NCBI RefSeq assembly: GCF_037975245.1 | Contig: NC_092576.1 | Location: 8,620,001 to 8,684,000 of the forward strand | DNA: 64,000 bases | DNA from: Apostichopus japonicus | Taxonomy: Eukaryota; Echinodermata; Holothuroidea; Aspidochirotida; Stichopodidae | Direction: 5' to 3' | Notes under the pieces: generated by a model | Told to the model about the DNA's origin: nothing | Database searches by the model: none | What the model saw: the letters and a program-made list of their open reading frames with translations, nothing else | In this document: positions 16,801-37,092 of the stretch, piece by piece | Numbering within the stretch: position 1 is the first letter of the stretch | Layout: the number at the start of each line of letters is the position of its first letter | Program-made: the position numbers and the translations under genes

Positions 16801-17202
16801 GGGGGGGAGGAGGTGAAGATGGAACTGATTACTTGGTAAAATGACTGAAAACATCTTTATCGTAAAAAGATACACCGTGTATCTAAACAGGTTTATAATC
16901 TAAGGGAAGATTGATATCCATTTCAGTGTCTAACTTACTTGCACCGATCACGAGAATGTGGACAAACCAGCCTCTTCTAGCCCTTCTTGGTTGTCGGATA
17001 GTATAAAGTCCAGCATCTTCTGTAGACTTGAGAATCAAGCGAGGTCCAAAGTTCGCCGTTCTTTTCCTTCCCTTGCACCAATAGATCTTCCTACAGCCGG
17101 AAGACCAACGAACCCCGATAGATACATCTTCAGCGAGGTCGTTAGATGATGATGATTCTGGATAAATGGTCACGGTATATACACCTCTTGTGTCAAGAAT
17201 GT
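10778..17202 (-). CDS. Minus-strand gene (copy 1): membrane-anchored Ig/EGF protein, partial
   Basis: Exons in transcript order: 17202-16939 (Ig-like), 16550-16410 (EGF 1), 15699-15529 (EGF 2), 14402-14283 (EGF 3, frameshifted relative to its homologues but open), 11530-11483 (stalk), 10874-10778 (transmembrane). All have GT/AG borders and each joins the next in phase 1. It runs convergently to gene 1. It is about three quarters identical to the plus-strand genes in the Ig exon, so it is an older paralogue. It differs by ending in a single hydrophobic helix. The exon for Ig-like domain 1 and the signal peptide were not found within 8.7 kb upstream; a weak candidate first exon is at 25606-25741. 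It has no kinase exon. The likely role is a cell-surface binding protein. Confidence 0.6.
10878..11040 (+). repeat. Partial tandem duplication next to the transmembrane exon
   Basis: About 100 bp including part of the transmembrane exon and its acceptor region (ctagtatcgac...cagtaacaat) occurs twice (about 10843-10940 and 10942-11046). Copy 3 (59340-59445) has it once. Confidence 0.75.
11483..11530 (-). CDS. Stalk exon of the minus-strand gene (copy 1)
   Basis: Acceptor ccttttgcag, donor G|gtaaga, 48 nt, phase 1-1. It encodes GKVTTPEATIEPINNN, a Thr/Pro/Glu-rich juxtamembrane stretch, in the right phase for both the EGF 3 exon upstream and the transmembrane exon downstream. Confidence 0.6.
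11531..12331 (-). other. Intron sequence of the minus-strand gene
   Basis: AT-rich, with a short (ccctac)n-like stretch near 11693-11715. Paralogous to 59927-60730. No exon recognised. Confidence 0.5.
12332..12540. mobile_element. Possible MITE (copy 1)
   Basis: About 209 bp bounded by imperfect 17-bp inverted ends (ttgagcagaggagcatt and aatgctattgtgctcaa). The interior is CpG-rich for this window, with repeated cgta and cgtagacacc. Copy at 60732-60950. Confidence 0.4.
12541..14282 (-). other. Intron of the minus-strand gene, nothing recognised
   Basis: Unique AT-rich sequence. A 71-codon frame on the plus strand (13744-13959) has no recognisable relative. It is kept in the other copy only because the DNA there is almost identical. 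Confidence 0.5.
14283..14402 (-). CDS. EGF 3 exon of the minus-strand gene (copy 1), frameshifted
   Basis: Acceptor tttttcag, donor GG|gtgaaa, 120 nt. It starts CPKGKWGANCEQNCP like the plus-strand genes. One base then seems to be missing, so homology continues in another frame (DETGCNRFRGTTQG, then YCDPPIW). The exon frame itself stays open (LMKLVAIGFVALLKAG) and its length keeps phase 1, so it still joins to the stalk exon. The module would lose its cysteines. The lesion is shared with 62702-62821. Confidence 0.55.
14515..15016 (+). repeat. Degenerate (AATCC)-type pentanucleotide satellite
   Basis: About 500 bp built of diverged pentamers such as ccaat, aatac and aatcc. It merges into the (ACAGT)n array. 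Same structure at 62935-63434. Confidence 0.85.
15017..15290 (+). repeat. (ACAGT)n pentanucleotide array (copy 1)
   Basis: About 54 pentamers, mostly acagt with scattered acaat, agagt and accat variants. It lies in the intron between EGF 2 and EGF 3 of the minus gene. Open frames of YCTVL type are artefacts of the array. Confidence 0.95.
15529..15699 (-). CDS. EGF 2 exon of the minus-strand gene (copy 1)
   Basis: 171 nt, phase 1-1, donor G|gtatgt. It encodes KDNGGTDLILADML, then CKDLPGGDPKCKGHLVCYG and CKCAPEWWGNACDR. The N-terminal part before the first cysteine differs strongly from the plus genes, while the EGF core is kept. Confidence 0.8.
15700..16409 (-). other. Intron between EGF 1 and EGF 2 with a TCATATA-rich repeat
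   Basis: About 16205-16360 consists of imperfect repeats of tcatcatatagtca and tcatatatt. The rest is unrecognised. Confidence 0.7.
16410..16550 (-). CDS. EGF 1 exon of the minus-strand gene
   Basis: 141 nt, phase 1-1, acceptor ctacatacag, donor G|gtgagt. It starts CPKGDIYNPVNAACEGG, then VCLNGEVFK and CICPPFLDGTTCQC. The CICPPF core is shared with the plus genes; the region between the first cysteines is different, as in the comparison of plus genes with each other. Confidence 0.75.
16551..16938 (-). other. Intron between the Ig exon and EGF 1
   Basis: Contains a T-rich then G-rich tract (about 16780-16812). No other feature seen. Confidence 0.6.
16939..17202 (-). CDS. Ig-like exon of the minus-strand gene
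   Basis: 264 nt, exactly the length of the plus-strand exon 3, acceptor ctatggcag, donor A|gtaagt. It encodes ILDTRGVYTVTIYPESSSS, WSSGCRKIYWCKGRK, TEDAGLYTI and ILVIGA. The conserved length and phase make the homology certain. Confidence 0.85.
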
Positions 17203-17260
17203 CTGCCATAGAAAGAGAATAAGCTAGAAATTAATAAAAGGATCACACATTGTTATCTTT

Positions 17261-18071
17261 ATCATCCACAGCTGCAAACTCTACCACATTGTTGAATCCA
17301 ATTCCATCACCAGCCACAGCATGCAACTCAAACACAAGACTAAGGGTCACATCACTTGCACAACCACTAATGTCATTTATCTGATCTCTTGTAGAGTTTG
17401 CGGCATCCAGTATGTTGGCGAAACCAAAATCACCTTCAAGAAGCGATTCTATTGTCACAGATCCACAGTCAACACCATGAAGACTGAAACCCCAGTTGAA
17501 GAACACTTGCACCTTCCCAACCATAACATTAACGACATATCCCTACAGGGGATTGAATCCTTAGGTAGCCGTCCTGACCAAGTACGAATCAGCAGAGACA
17601 GGTTGTGGATGCAACGCCTTCCCACCATTCAACCTCATGGGCTCAACATTCAGGAAGGACATGACTAACTTTTCGTCTGTTTCCACCCTCCTTCTTCCTT
17701 GCCCCCCCCCCCATCACTCCTCTTCTCAAAGCTCTCTTCCACCCATTTTTCTCCACACCTTTCTGTCTTTGTCCTTCTCCAGTTTATTCCTTATCCCATT
17801 CCCTTAATCCTCTGTTTGTCCCTCCACTGTCTATCTCCTACCTCTCCTCTTCCCCTGTTGGTTTCTTCTTCTCTCCATCCCTTGTCTACTAATCCTCTTA
17901 CATATATCTCTTTGTGTTCATCATGCTCATTAACCTGTCGACTGTATTCTGTGCGTGTTTTCGTCCCTTCTGCTACTGTTACTTGTCATTTAGCCTTTGA
18001 AGAAGATCCTGCTAGGAACGAAACGTCAGGTCAACTTACTTTTACACATTCTCTTACACAGGCTTTCTAGT
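17261..18071 (+). mobile_element. Penelope-like family 2, 3' fragment A with GIY-YIG endonuclease
   Basis: Frame 17321-17668 encodes VIYLISCRVCGIQYVGET, a GIY-YIG core, followed by an H-rich region, LHLPNHN and PHGLNIQEGHD before the stop. A C/T-rich 3' UTR follows, ending in a hammerhead-like motif at about 17994-18030. The upstream RT part is missing, so it is 5'-truncated. It lies in the presumed first intron of the minus gene. It is a different family from the copies in the plus genes. Confidence 0.75.
17994..18030 (+). ncRNA. Degenerate hammerhead-like motif, Penelope family 2 copy A
   Basis: GCCT, TTGAAGA, a stem around TCC-TGCTA-GGA, GAAA, CGTC, AGGT. This follows the order of a type I hammerhead with a minimal stem III, but the first core base is changed (C to T) and stem II is weak. 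Penelope-like elements are known to carry hammerhead motifs near their ends. Confidence 0.4.
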
Positions 18072-18783
18072 GGATAAGCAGTTTGCTAACATTTTTTTAT
18101 TTTTTTAAATCTTCTGTGTCACAAAAAAACCTTAAGTCAATATAAATTATCAAAATATCGTCCAACCCTAGTAGGAACTACCAGTGGTTCTGATCAGCAG
18201 AAAATTCAAAGCAAAAATCAATAAAATAAAAGCGACTTTACGAAAACCCTTCATAATGTTCAATAACTAATTATATTTAACAACCTCGGTTGTAAAGAGA
18301 GCTACTTGTGGTTCTGATGAATTAGAAAGTTAGGGCCACAGCGCTGGACCCGACGTCAATTTCTAAAACCTCTCCAAAAGACAAGGGATGCAAATAATTC
18401 CTGCAGAAAGGTATCTGAAATGTGTGCTACCTATAGAATACATTACTCCAAAGAATGTCTTATCAAAAATTTAACTTTGAAAAAACAGATATAACACGTG
18501 GTGAAAGTTTGCTGCCATCTGACAGTCCAACTTTCTGCAAGCATTCCAATGTCAGTCTATATTTTATGGCAAAACTGCCACATTTTCTGCCAATTTCTTC
18601 ACTTCAGCTGAAAATATTTCCATCACTCAAAGAGAAAACTAATATTACTCCAAGTAAGGTGCGTTTTGATGATTTGTTAGATACAGAAAACGTTAGCAAC
18701 ATTAGTGTACATTTCAAATGTATCAGGTTTCAAGAATACATCTGCATGAAAATCATAACAGAAAAGTACAGAATTAGATGGAC
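18072..18783 (+). other. Spacer between the two Penelope fragments
   Basis: AT-rich. A plus-strand frame 18455-18780 encodes a bland 110-residue sequence (MSYQKFNFEKTDITRG...) with no family signature. Nothing else seen. Confidence 0.4.
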
Positions 18784-18908
18784 AGTTAATAATAATAATA
18801 ATAATGGCGACAACGACGACGATCATGATAACCATGACGATGACGATCATAATATTTATGATGACGATGATGATCATGATAACCATGACGATGACGATCA
18901 TGATAACA
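18784..18908 (+). repeat. (AAT)n and GATGAC/GATCATGATAACC repeats
   Basis: Short aat run then repeats of gacgat, gatgac and catgataaccatgacgatg (two long units of about 48 bp). It directly adjoins Penelope fragment B. Confidence 0.85.
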
Positions 18909-19470
18909 ATAATGACATGTCCCTGCAGCGGATTGGATCCTTAAGTAGGCGTCCTGACCTAGTACGACTCATCCACTAGTATCTCAGAGAGAGAGAGACT
19001 AGTGGATGCAACGCCTTCGCACCGTTCAACCTCATGGGGTCAACATTCAGGAAGGACATGACTAACCTTTCTTGTGCTTCCTCCGCCCCCACCTCCATCT
19101 CCCTTGTTTCACTTCTGTCCTCCCTCTTCTCCTAGCGCTCTTCCACCATTTCTCTCCACACTTTCCTGCCTTTGTTCTTCTGCAGTTTATTCTATACACT
19201 CATCCCTTTATCCTCTCTTTGTCCCTCTACTATTTATCTCATCTTTCCCCTTTTGGTTTCCTTCTTCTCTCCACCCTTTGTCAACTAATGCTCTTACATC
19301 GATCTCCATTGTGTTCACCATGCTCATTAACCTGTCTGTATTCTATGCTTGTATTTTGTCCCTTGTAGATTCTATTACTTGTCATTCAGCCTCTGAAGAA
19401 GATGCTGCTAGGATCGAAGCGTCAGGCCAACTCACTTTTACACATTCTCTCACACAGACTCTATAGTAGA
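18909..19470 (+). mobile_element. Penelope-like family 2, 3' fragment B
   Basis: Begins inside the region equivalent to 17540 (DMSLQRIGSLSRRPDLVR), is interrupted by a small (ga)n insertion at about 18985, then reaches PHGVNIQEGHD-like coding sequence and a 3' UTR clearly homologous to fragment A. It ends in a hammerhead-like motif at 19389-19425. Only the 3' end is present. Confidence 0.7.
19389..19425 (+). ncRNA. Hammerhead-like motif, Penelope family 2 copy B
   Basis: GCCT, CTGAAGA, a stem around TGCTGCTAGGA, GAAG, CGTC, AGGC. Stem I GCCT/AGGC is fully paired and the CTGAAGA core is intact. The last core base is G instead of A. Confidence 0.45.
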
Positions 19471-21937
19471 TGAGCAGTTTGCTAACAGTTTTATTTTGAT
19501 TAAGTGAATCAACTATTGGTTCTTTGCAATGGAGCATAGTTTATCCCTAGTAATAAGTACAACGAAAAGTTGCATAAACTAAGTTCGTGATAGTGTTTCC
19601 ACTTTGAAGGAATACAATGTTCTAACATTGTATCAAACCATGTCTGAGCGGAAAGGAAATGGCAGCGTTGTCCCGCCTATGTCTTATATTATTCGCACAA
19701 ATAAATGAAAAAACTGCTCAGAAATATGGTCAATCTAAAAACAAATTTCTCAAATAGAAGCTTAGCTCAGCTTCTGCAGTGTTGCTCCTCTTGTTTCTTC
19801 ATCTTCTTCTTTGAAACTATAGGACTGTATAAGACATTGTGAAGGTATCACATACTACTACTTTACTTCTTTTGTCTAGTATTACGCTGTTTCCACCGTA
19901 AGGTGCTTCAGCAAGCCAGGGGCGAAAGCCCCTGGCCGGTAAAAAAATAGACTCCAAGCTTTGAGAGAACTGAAATTTTGAGATTATGGAAAATATTAAC
20001 TTTGTGGGCCGGGTCTGAGTGAAACATGACAGGAAGTTGACAAGGAGGAAAAGTACATGAAAAGGATGGTTGGTTCTTCGGATGGTACGGACGGACGTCA
20101 CAGAGGATACGATTTGAAGGTGGTGAAGCTGGAAACTGTTTGCTGATTTCTGAGATGGAATTAAATGTCTTCGGAGATTTGGGGATCCCAAATTTCAAAA
20201 TCCAGGCCGGTGAATGGACTTGCATAAAGGACGAACGGTGTTTGTTTTAGCTGATTCTTGGTAAATTGGTGTAGGTGGTGTGTAAGAACTGCGCCCCTGT
20301 CAAGGAATTTATCCCTTGGTTTGTTTAATCTTTCGATGACTGATGTAATGTCGGCGATGGCTGTTATTGTTCACAGTCTTTGTCCTGTGGCATGTGGTAG
20401 GCTATTCGATATCACATACGTTTATTGACACATTTTATAGAGTCTTAGTCAAATTAAGATTTGTTGCACCATGAGTAAGCATTTACAACACCCCTTATTT
20501 TTGCTCTGATCAGTGGCAACTGTGCTGAAGGACTGTAATTCACAACACGCATTTTGGCCCGCACAAACTACAAAGTTGCAATTGGTTTGTATTAACGTGT
20601 AAGGTTAAAACATTGTAACTGGTTGCTTGCCGCGCCAAAGAGACTTCAAATGGAAAAACGCACAGGGCGTTTTCTTTTTCTTTTCGTTTTTTTTTTAAAT
20701 TTATTGTGATTGTGTGTTTAGGCATATGATTTAAAGAAATAATAAAACTTTTTGTTCAATGGATCAAATACGTCACTTATGAAGGTATAGACTCTCTGAA
20801 TGAAAACTATTACCAAAGGTATTAATACCTTCTTGCAATGAAAAGAAAAACTAGACTTGAATATGGTATGGTTGTTCAGTCTACCGATCCTGCACACAAT
20901 AGATTTACTGACCCTGTGACGCCAGAGAAAAATATCATATGATCTTGAATATGCACTGTTGCATAATATTTCGGTAGTTATACGTATATATGATGGTTAA
21001 AGAGTAGTTTGATGTTAATCAGAATACTGTCGTAATAAAATGGTGATATAACTCCATTAGAATACACAGTTAGGCCTAGCCTATCAGTAGTGGCATATAC
21101 GGTACCTTTGTAATAGTTGTATAGCAAAGATCCGCATACGGTTAGGTCGACTACAAGAGGGCTAACCCACTAGACCCACCAGACCCGAGACCCACCAGAC
21201 CCACAGACTCGGTAAATACGTCAAAGCTAACTTGAACTATGGACTTGATGCTAAAGATTACTTAATTGATGACCGTCAGCAGGTTGCGAAATCTGCAGAT
21301 AGTCCCTAACGACTCTTATTGAAAGGGGTGAGTTGTGGGGGGGGGGGTCCATTTTGGGCCCATAGTCTACCCAAAGATATTGTATGCTATCCGAGTTGTT
21401 GGTGACGGGTATATATACTTTTGTTCTGTGATTGACTGAAATAATAAATAATTTAAAAAAAAACTTGTATGTTTATATCATTTCCCCCATACAAAAGTCT
21501 CTGGTTTGAGACTTCAAGGTAAATGACTCTCAGAGAAGAATAAATCTCACAAAGTTCTTTTCCATTCGTTCTTCCATCTTGTTCGGTGGTAGTAAAGAGC
21601 AAAAGTGATTATCTACACTTAATTTGTTTTATGTTTGTGATAACCTGTTTGTGTTTGAAGTCTTGGACCATACTGCTATTTTGGTATATGCGTTTTGACC
21701 CCAATGTTTTCTGGCGTATACTAATAATAGTAATAATAATAATAATCAGCCGTTATTTTTTTCCGACGATTAAGCGACCACAAATGTGGGAGAAAGGTCT
21801 TATGGATTACAACTAATACGTCGGGTGGTTTCCAATTCAACATTTAAACTCAAATATTAAAATCTTTCAATTTAGAAAGTCATTTCAGATGGGAAAACCG
21901 TAGATTACTTTTCGATGAAAAACCACACCTAACTATG
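19471..21937. other. Long stretch without a recognised gene
   Basis: Contains a perfect 9-bp stem with GAAA loop at 19915-19936, a short acccaccag repeat at about 21169-21210 and a poly(G) run near 21338-21347. Minus-strand frames at 19817-20225 have no family signature. No homologues of exons 1 or 2 of the gene family were seen on the minus strand. Confidence 0.4.
19915..19936 (+). other. Perfect hairpin: 9-bp GC-rich stem with GAAA tetraloop
   Basis: GCCAGGGGC, GAAA, GCCCCTGGC. GAAA is a GNRA-type loop, common in structured RNA. Context unknown; perhaps the end of a retroelement. Confidence 0.4.
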
Positions 21938-22027
21938 ACCCCGGCCGGGTATCGAACCCGGAATCTCCCGATTGCTAAGTCTCATTGCTTCAAATGTCAC
22001 TGCCTTTATCCACTCGGCCAGAAAACC
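21938..22027 (-). mobile_element. tRNA-derived SINE head or tRNA-like sequence
   Basis: Read on the minus strand: a pol III A-box-like TGGCCGAGTGG (22010-22020 on plus) and a B-box-like GGTTCGATACC (21948-21958), spaced as in a tRNA with a long variable arm (Leu/Ser type). A functional tRNA cannot be excluded but the stems look imperfect. Confidence 0.45.
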
Positions 22028-23027
22028 GGTATATTGAACTTTATCCCCGACCTTTAACCTTGTGACGCCATAGGTAAGGAGTCACTACATCTGGTGGACC
22101 CGCCATCAATGAAGGGGTGTGAGGTGGTCAACAATCTTAGTGCCAATGTTGCAACAACGCCAACAATGGTGAATAGCGGACAATATATTTTTCCCAGTAC
22201 ACTAAGTGTATAATGATGAGATAACAATGACAAAAAGTCACAAATGCGCACGAGGTAACCTTGGAAACCTTACCATGAAACAAATAACTGATTATTATCA
22301 AAGACTAGTCTGTACTTTTCTGCTGATCCATTATTCAATTTATACGGGTGACTTGTCAAGGTCAGAGAAGCAAAAAAAAAATAGTTGTTGATCAAAATCG
22401 AGATATATAGGCTTTTGTCGCTAGAATTGAACAATGTCAGTCCTGCATTGGTGAAATATTAACTTCAGTCCTGTTTTGGTGCCATATTCATCATCACCTT
22501 TATTATCATTTTTAAATTATCGGGTGGGGAAGGCGAGTGGCATGGAAGGAGTCATAGCGGCATTTATTAGTTTACTCACTCGTCAACAACAAGTTAAGAA
22601 CATCAATCCTCTGTCAACAACTGCAGAATCAAGTCCACAATTACTTATAATATCTTCTAAACGAAATACACTGCGAGGAAAGATATCCTGAAATGGAAAC
22701 TGGAGAATTAGAATACAAAATGATAATTATAAGGCATATGTACAGTAAACTGATCTTGGAATTAAAAACAGGTTGGAAACAATTGTACGTTTTCTTATAA
22801 AACGCTGAAAATGATTAATAACCCAACTCTATTAAGTTGTCGCAACTTAACTTTAATCAGCTACTAAACAACGCGAAACTGAACAATTAGAGATGAAAAA
22901 CTCTCAGAGTACCAGCATAATTATTTAAGACAGGAGGAAGAAAAAGAAGAAGAAGAAGAACAACAACAACAAATTAGTCAAATTACAAGAACGGCAACAT
23001 GTCCCTTTAGCTTTACCCTTTTAAGCT

Positions 23028-23124
<97 letters not shown>

Positions 23125-24959
23125 CCTTAAATTAATTCATCTGCCTAGTACTACTTAAAGGTGATAGCCAGTGTCCTTCAGACCACAACACATATATGGA
23201 GACTCTCCCTGTGTAGGATTACAATAACCAAAGAACCTTAAAATACAATTAAATATACCTCAGCAAAAACTAAAATAGAACCATGAAAGAGGGCTTTATA
23301 CTTATTTCACTCTCGAGACTTGAACAATAAATTATGGGAGCATACCACAATAATTGAACTAATTAACTAACAGTGCATAGCTTACGCAAAGCAAGTTGGC
23401 ACAAGTATACTTTAAACATAAATTAATAACCAAGCTTACATTAAGTCAACAATATAGGCTAATACCATTACATACATATGAAGAAATATTGATGTGCTAT
23501 GCAATATAGTACACCCCCTGTTTAATACATGGCCAGTTAACCATGCAATTGCCGGAACACTGAATAGATTTTGAACTCAAGTCTAACTGTACTAGTCTTA
23601 GCGATCCAATTGCGATGAGAATATGATCAAAAAGCTTTCCTTCGAAATCTGCAAATAATATTTTTAAAAAACAGGCACTTTGAAGTCGTTACAGTACTCA
23701 ATGCAGTCCAATATTAATCGAATATTTTCTCCGATAAATTTGTTGTTTTTTAAATAAAAACCCGTTTGATTTGAATTGATTACAGAGGGGAATAATTTGT
23801 TTTAAGTCTAACAGCCAGTGTGTATGCAGCAATTTTGAAGTCAAAATTTAAGAAAGATATATGTTGATAGTTTTTTATTTACAAGTGTGTGGTCTTTCTC
23901 TAGGTTCCGGAGTTAAGACAATCAATGCACGCCCCTGTATGGTAGGTAAATTATAAGCTTGTCGTAAGGGTAATTAAGAGAGTTTTAAACAAATTGACGA
24001 ATGATTGGCCAAAATGGCTTATAGAACTCAGCCGTCATGCTATCTCTCCCCAGACTTTTCCCATTTCTGAAGTAGGTAAGGGCCTCCCAACGTTCACTTT
24101 GTAAATTTAACAATCACAATTATCAGCCACCTCTTGCGACAGAGATTTTGCTACAATGCTTGTTACCAAAAATAATGCCTGGGTCACAATTTTCACTTGT
24201 GTACAATGTTTCATAAAATGCAGCAGTCTGCGAATAATTGCAGTATGTTCACACAAAATATCGGTCCTCTCATCGGTTTATACTGTAATTCTATTTTAAG
24301 TTAGTGATTATAGTTAGCCTATTAACTAATTATTTACACAGAGGTTACTTTTTACTCTCATTTGGCATTTTCTTTCAAATGCAAATTCTTAAAAAGTTTC
24401 CCCAGTCCCTCCCTTGGCTATAGGCTGCCGTCACTGAGCAGACAAGGTATCACGTTATCTTAACGAGAACAATATTCCACACAGTGTATAGCTGAAACTC
24501 CCATCTCGATATATAGTCTACATCGTAGGATATGTGTAATCCCTACACTTGATCAATTATGATTAGAAAGTTGCCTGCGGTTCTTCAGGTCTAACTGTAA
24601 TCTTGGTATCACATATTATCGATTTATCATGTTTATCAGCAGGATCTAGTTTTTCACTCTGGTTCAAAAAATGGGTTTCACTCTGGTTCAAAGATTTGCA
24701 GTAGTTACTGTATTCTCTGAGTGAGTCGTGTCGATGGATCTAGACGGAACAATAATAGTTCACTATTGTGTGCAAAGGCAAGCTCACTCTTTGAAAGAAG
24801 CTAGTTTTGGCAGGTAATGACAACTCACTGCTTAAACGGGTCAGTATAGTAAATCATAGATAATATCCTATAACCGGATTCAGCTATGGAAGGTTAACGA
24901 GAGAAACAGAACATGTATTGATACAAATACACTTTTAATTTCCCCTTGGTATGATACCT
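22028..24959. other. AT-rich stretch without a recognised gene
   Basis: Holds small agaagaaga/caacaacaa runs (22935-22973) and a (TA)n tract at 23030-23121. I see no exon of the gene family and no retroelement motif. Confidence 0.4.
23030..23121 (+). repeat. (TA)n tract
   Basis: Nearly pure TA dinucleotides over about 90 bp. Confidence 0.9.
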
Positions 24960-25390
24960 ATTTTGAATACACGGTTATATTATGGTTGAGTACCATTACA
25001 AGTATGATAACGAGTACCTAATAATTTTACAGTATTTACATCAGATTTGATAAATGAGTACACGAGTACAGATTAAATGATATCGAGTACAAGCATTATA
25101 CCGAGTACTTCGTTATCTTACAGTATTTACATCAGATTTCATAAATGAGTACACGAGTACAAATTAAATGAGACCGGGTACAAGCATTATACCAAGTACC
25201 TAATAATGTTATAGCATTGACATTTGATTTGATAAATGAGTGCACGAGTACAAATTAAATGATATCGAGTACAAGCATTACACCGAGTACTTCGTTATCT
25301 TACAGTATTTACATCAGATTTCATAAATGAGTACACGAGTACAAATTAAATGACATCTAGTACCAATTATTAATACCAGTACGAGAATGA
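24960..25390 (+). repeat. 91-bp minisatellite rich in CGAGTAC
   Basis: gagtacacgagtac recurs at 25056, 25147, 25238 (one change) and 25329, giving a period of 91 and about 4.7 units. Each unit has several gagtac or cgagtac steps. Confidence 0.85.
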
Positions 25391-26838
25391 TCTTTGTACA
25401 GATATATGGTATAAATTATATCAAAATAAGTTAGTTGCTAGTCTGTGGTGTTATCACCCGATGAGCCATATTAGCAACAACAAAAATTTTGCTTTAGCAG
25501 ATTTCAAAACAATTTAATTGCATGGGTGGTTTTTCCAGATGAAAATCAGTCTAAAGTTCAAGGTTACACTCAAAGGCTTTACAAAAATCACAGTTGAAGT
25601 CTTACAAAAGGAATGGTGAACAAAGCCTATACAGGGCCTATCAATCGTAGTTATATTACTTGGTTGAATATATAAAAGTAAAAATAAAAGGTAATTGAAT
25701 AATATTGACCTTCTTGTTCTAATTGAGTTAAGCTGGAGCACAAATATTCACTATTATAGTGCTAAACTAGTATTTTTAGTAGCGAAATAATCCATTGAAA
25801 TCCTGTAGACGTTTGGTAAGGGGAATAGGTGTTGGTTAAAAAAAAGGGATTGGGCTCAAAACATAACACGGATGTTGGTGACTCTTTATCCAACTGATAT
25901 TTGTTACGACTCTTCTGATTTAAACTGGTAGCGATAAGGAAAGTAATAAACTAGGAAAATGTTTTCGAAGAAGATTGCGAAGGTGAAATGATCGGAGAGA
26001 GGGGCGAAGGATGGGTGGAAGGGGGGGGGGGAATTTGAACTTGGAGAGTTTAGGCTCTTGATTGCTCAAATTTGTAACTCAACAGATGCTGTTTTGAAAC
26101 GTAAAACTGACTGAAACATGCAGTCGGAAGAAATAATACCGTGTTAGACACTTTAACGAAACCCTTTGTTAAGGCCCGATCATTCTAGGCGCGACGCGAT
26201 GCGATGAAAAAACGTTAAAATAGTGTTAATATTTAGACCTATTCACACTTGGAGCGATGCGATGCGAGCAATTCGACAGCTTCCATGGCAAATAACTCAT
26301 CGCACGATAATATATGTGTAAGGGGAACCGTAATTACACAAATTATATATATATATATATATAGAGGCGGAATACGGTACAAGGCCTAAAGGTTAAAATC
26401 ACACAGTGGGAGGTCCTTTAGCTTTTTATTGTTTGGAAGTTGGAATTCCAATACCATAAATAATAATTATTATCATGCTGTCCAGCCTTACTATAAGTCA
26501 ATTGTAGGGGTCATACAATATATTTCTATTGCAAAAGTATCTGCCTAATTGTTTTGTTTTTTTGCTTTTTGTAAGTTGTTTACTAATTATTTTGAATTGT
26601 CTTTTATAGAACGTTGGTTTATCACAAAGTGTTTACGATTAAAATTGTGCTTTGCATGGGTGACTTGCTTTGAATATAAGTTTTTTCTTCGTCCTCTTGG
26701 GAGTGGGCAGCGTTTAAGAGAGTGTGGCTTCGAATGACCAATATCACTAAAGTTGTTAGTATGCTGTGGACATATTAGTTTTTCTTTTAACTTCACGTAT
26801 TTATCGTGAACTAACGCCGTCTAACGCCGTCTAACGCC
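25391..26838 (+). other. 5' flank and 5' UTR region of gene 2
   Basis: From 25922 this is the start of the duplicated unit and matches 40574-41474. It has a poly(G) run (26021-26031), gcgatgcgatg repeats (26191-26262) and a short (TA)n with TATATA at about 26343-26362, some 480 bp before the ATG. No defined promoter can be called. Confidence 0.45.
25606..25741 (-). CDS. Weak candidate first exon of the minus-strand gene
   Basis: On the minus strand an ATG opens MLQLNSIRTRRSILFNYLLF followed by LLLYIQPSN: a basic start and a hydrophobic core like a signal peptide. A donor T|gtaaga follows in phase 1, which would join the Ig exon at 17202. The intron would be 8.4 kb and there is no other support. 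It could be chance in AT-rich DNA. Confidence 0.2.
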
Positions 26839-36970
<10,132 letters not shown>

Positions 36971-36977
<7 letters not shown>

Positions 36978-37092
36978 AGGTAAATGGGGAGCTAGTTGTG
37001 AGCAGAACTGTGGCGACAAAGAGTCGGATTGTAACAGATTTTATGGACCTTCATCTAATCTTGGCAAAAACGGATGCACCCTTATCTCTTAA
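36971..37092 (+). pseudogene. Tandem duplicate of EGF 3 exon (gene 2)
   Basis: Intronless repeat of the exon with CGDKESDC in place of CPDHESDC, ending GCTLIS and TAA. As in gene 1 it lies behind the stop, but it is more diverged from exon 6 here than in gene 1. Confidence 0.75.

Noticed and set aside
19817-20225. Minus-strand frames of 105-124 codons
   Set aside because: Low-complexity composition, overlap each other, and no recognisable domain.
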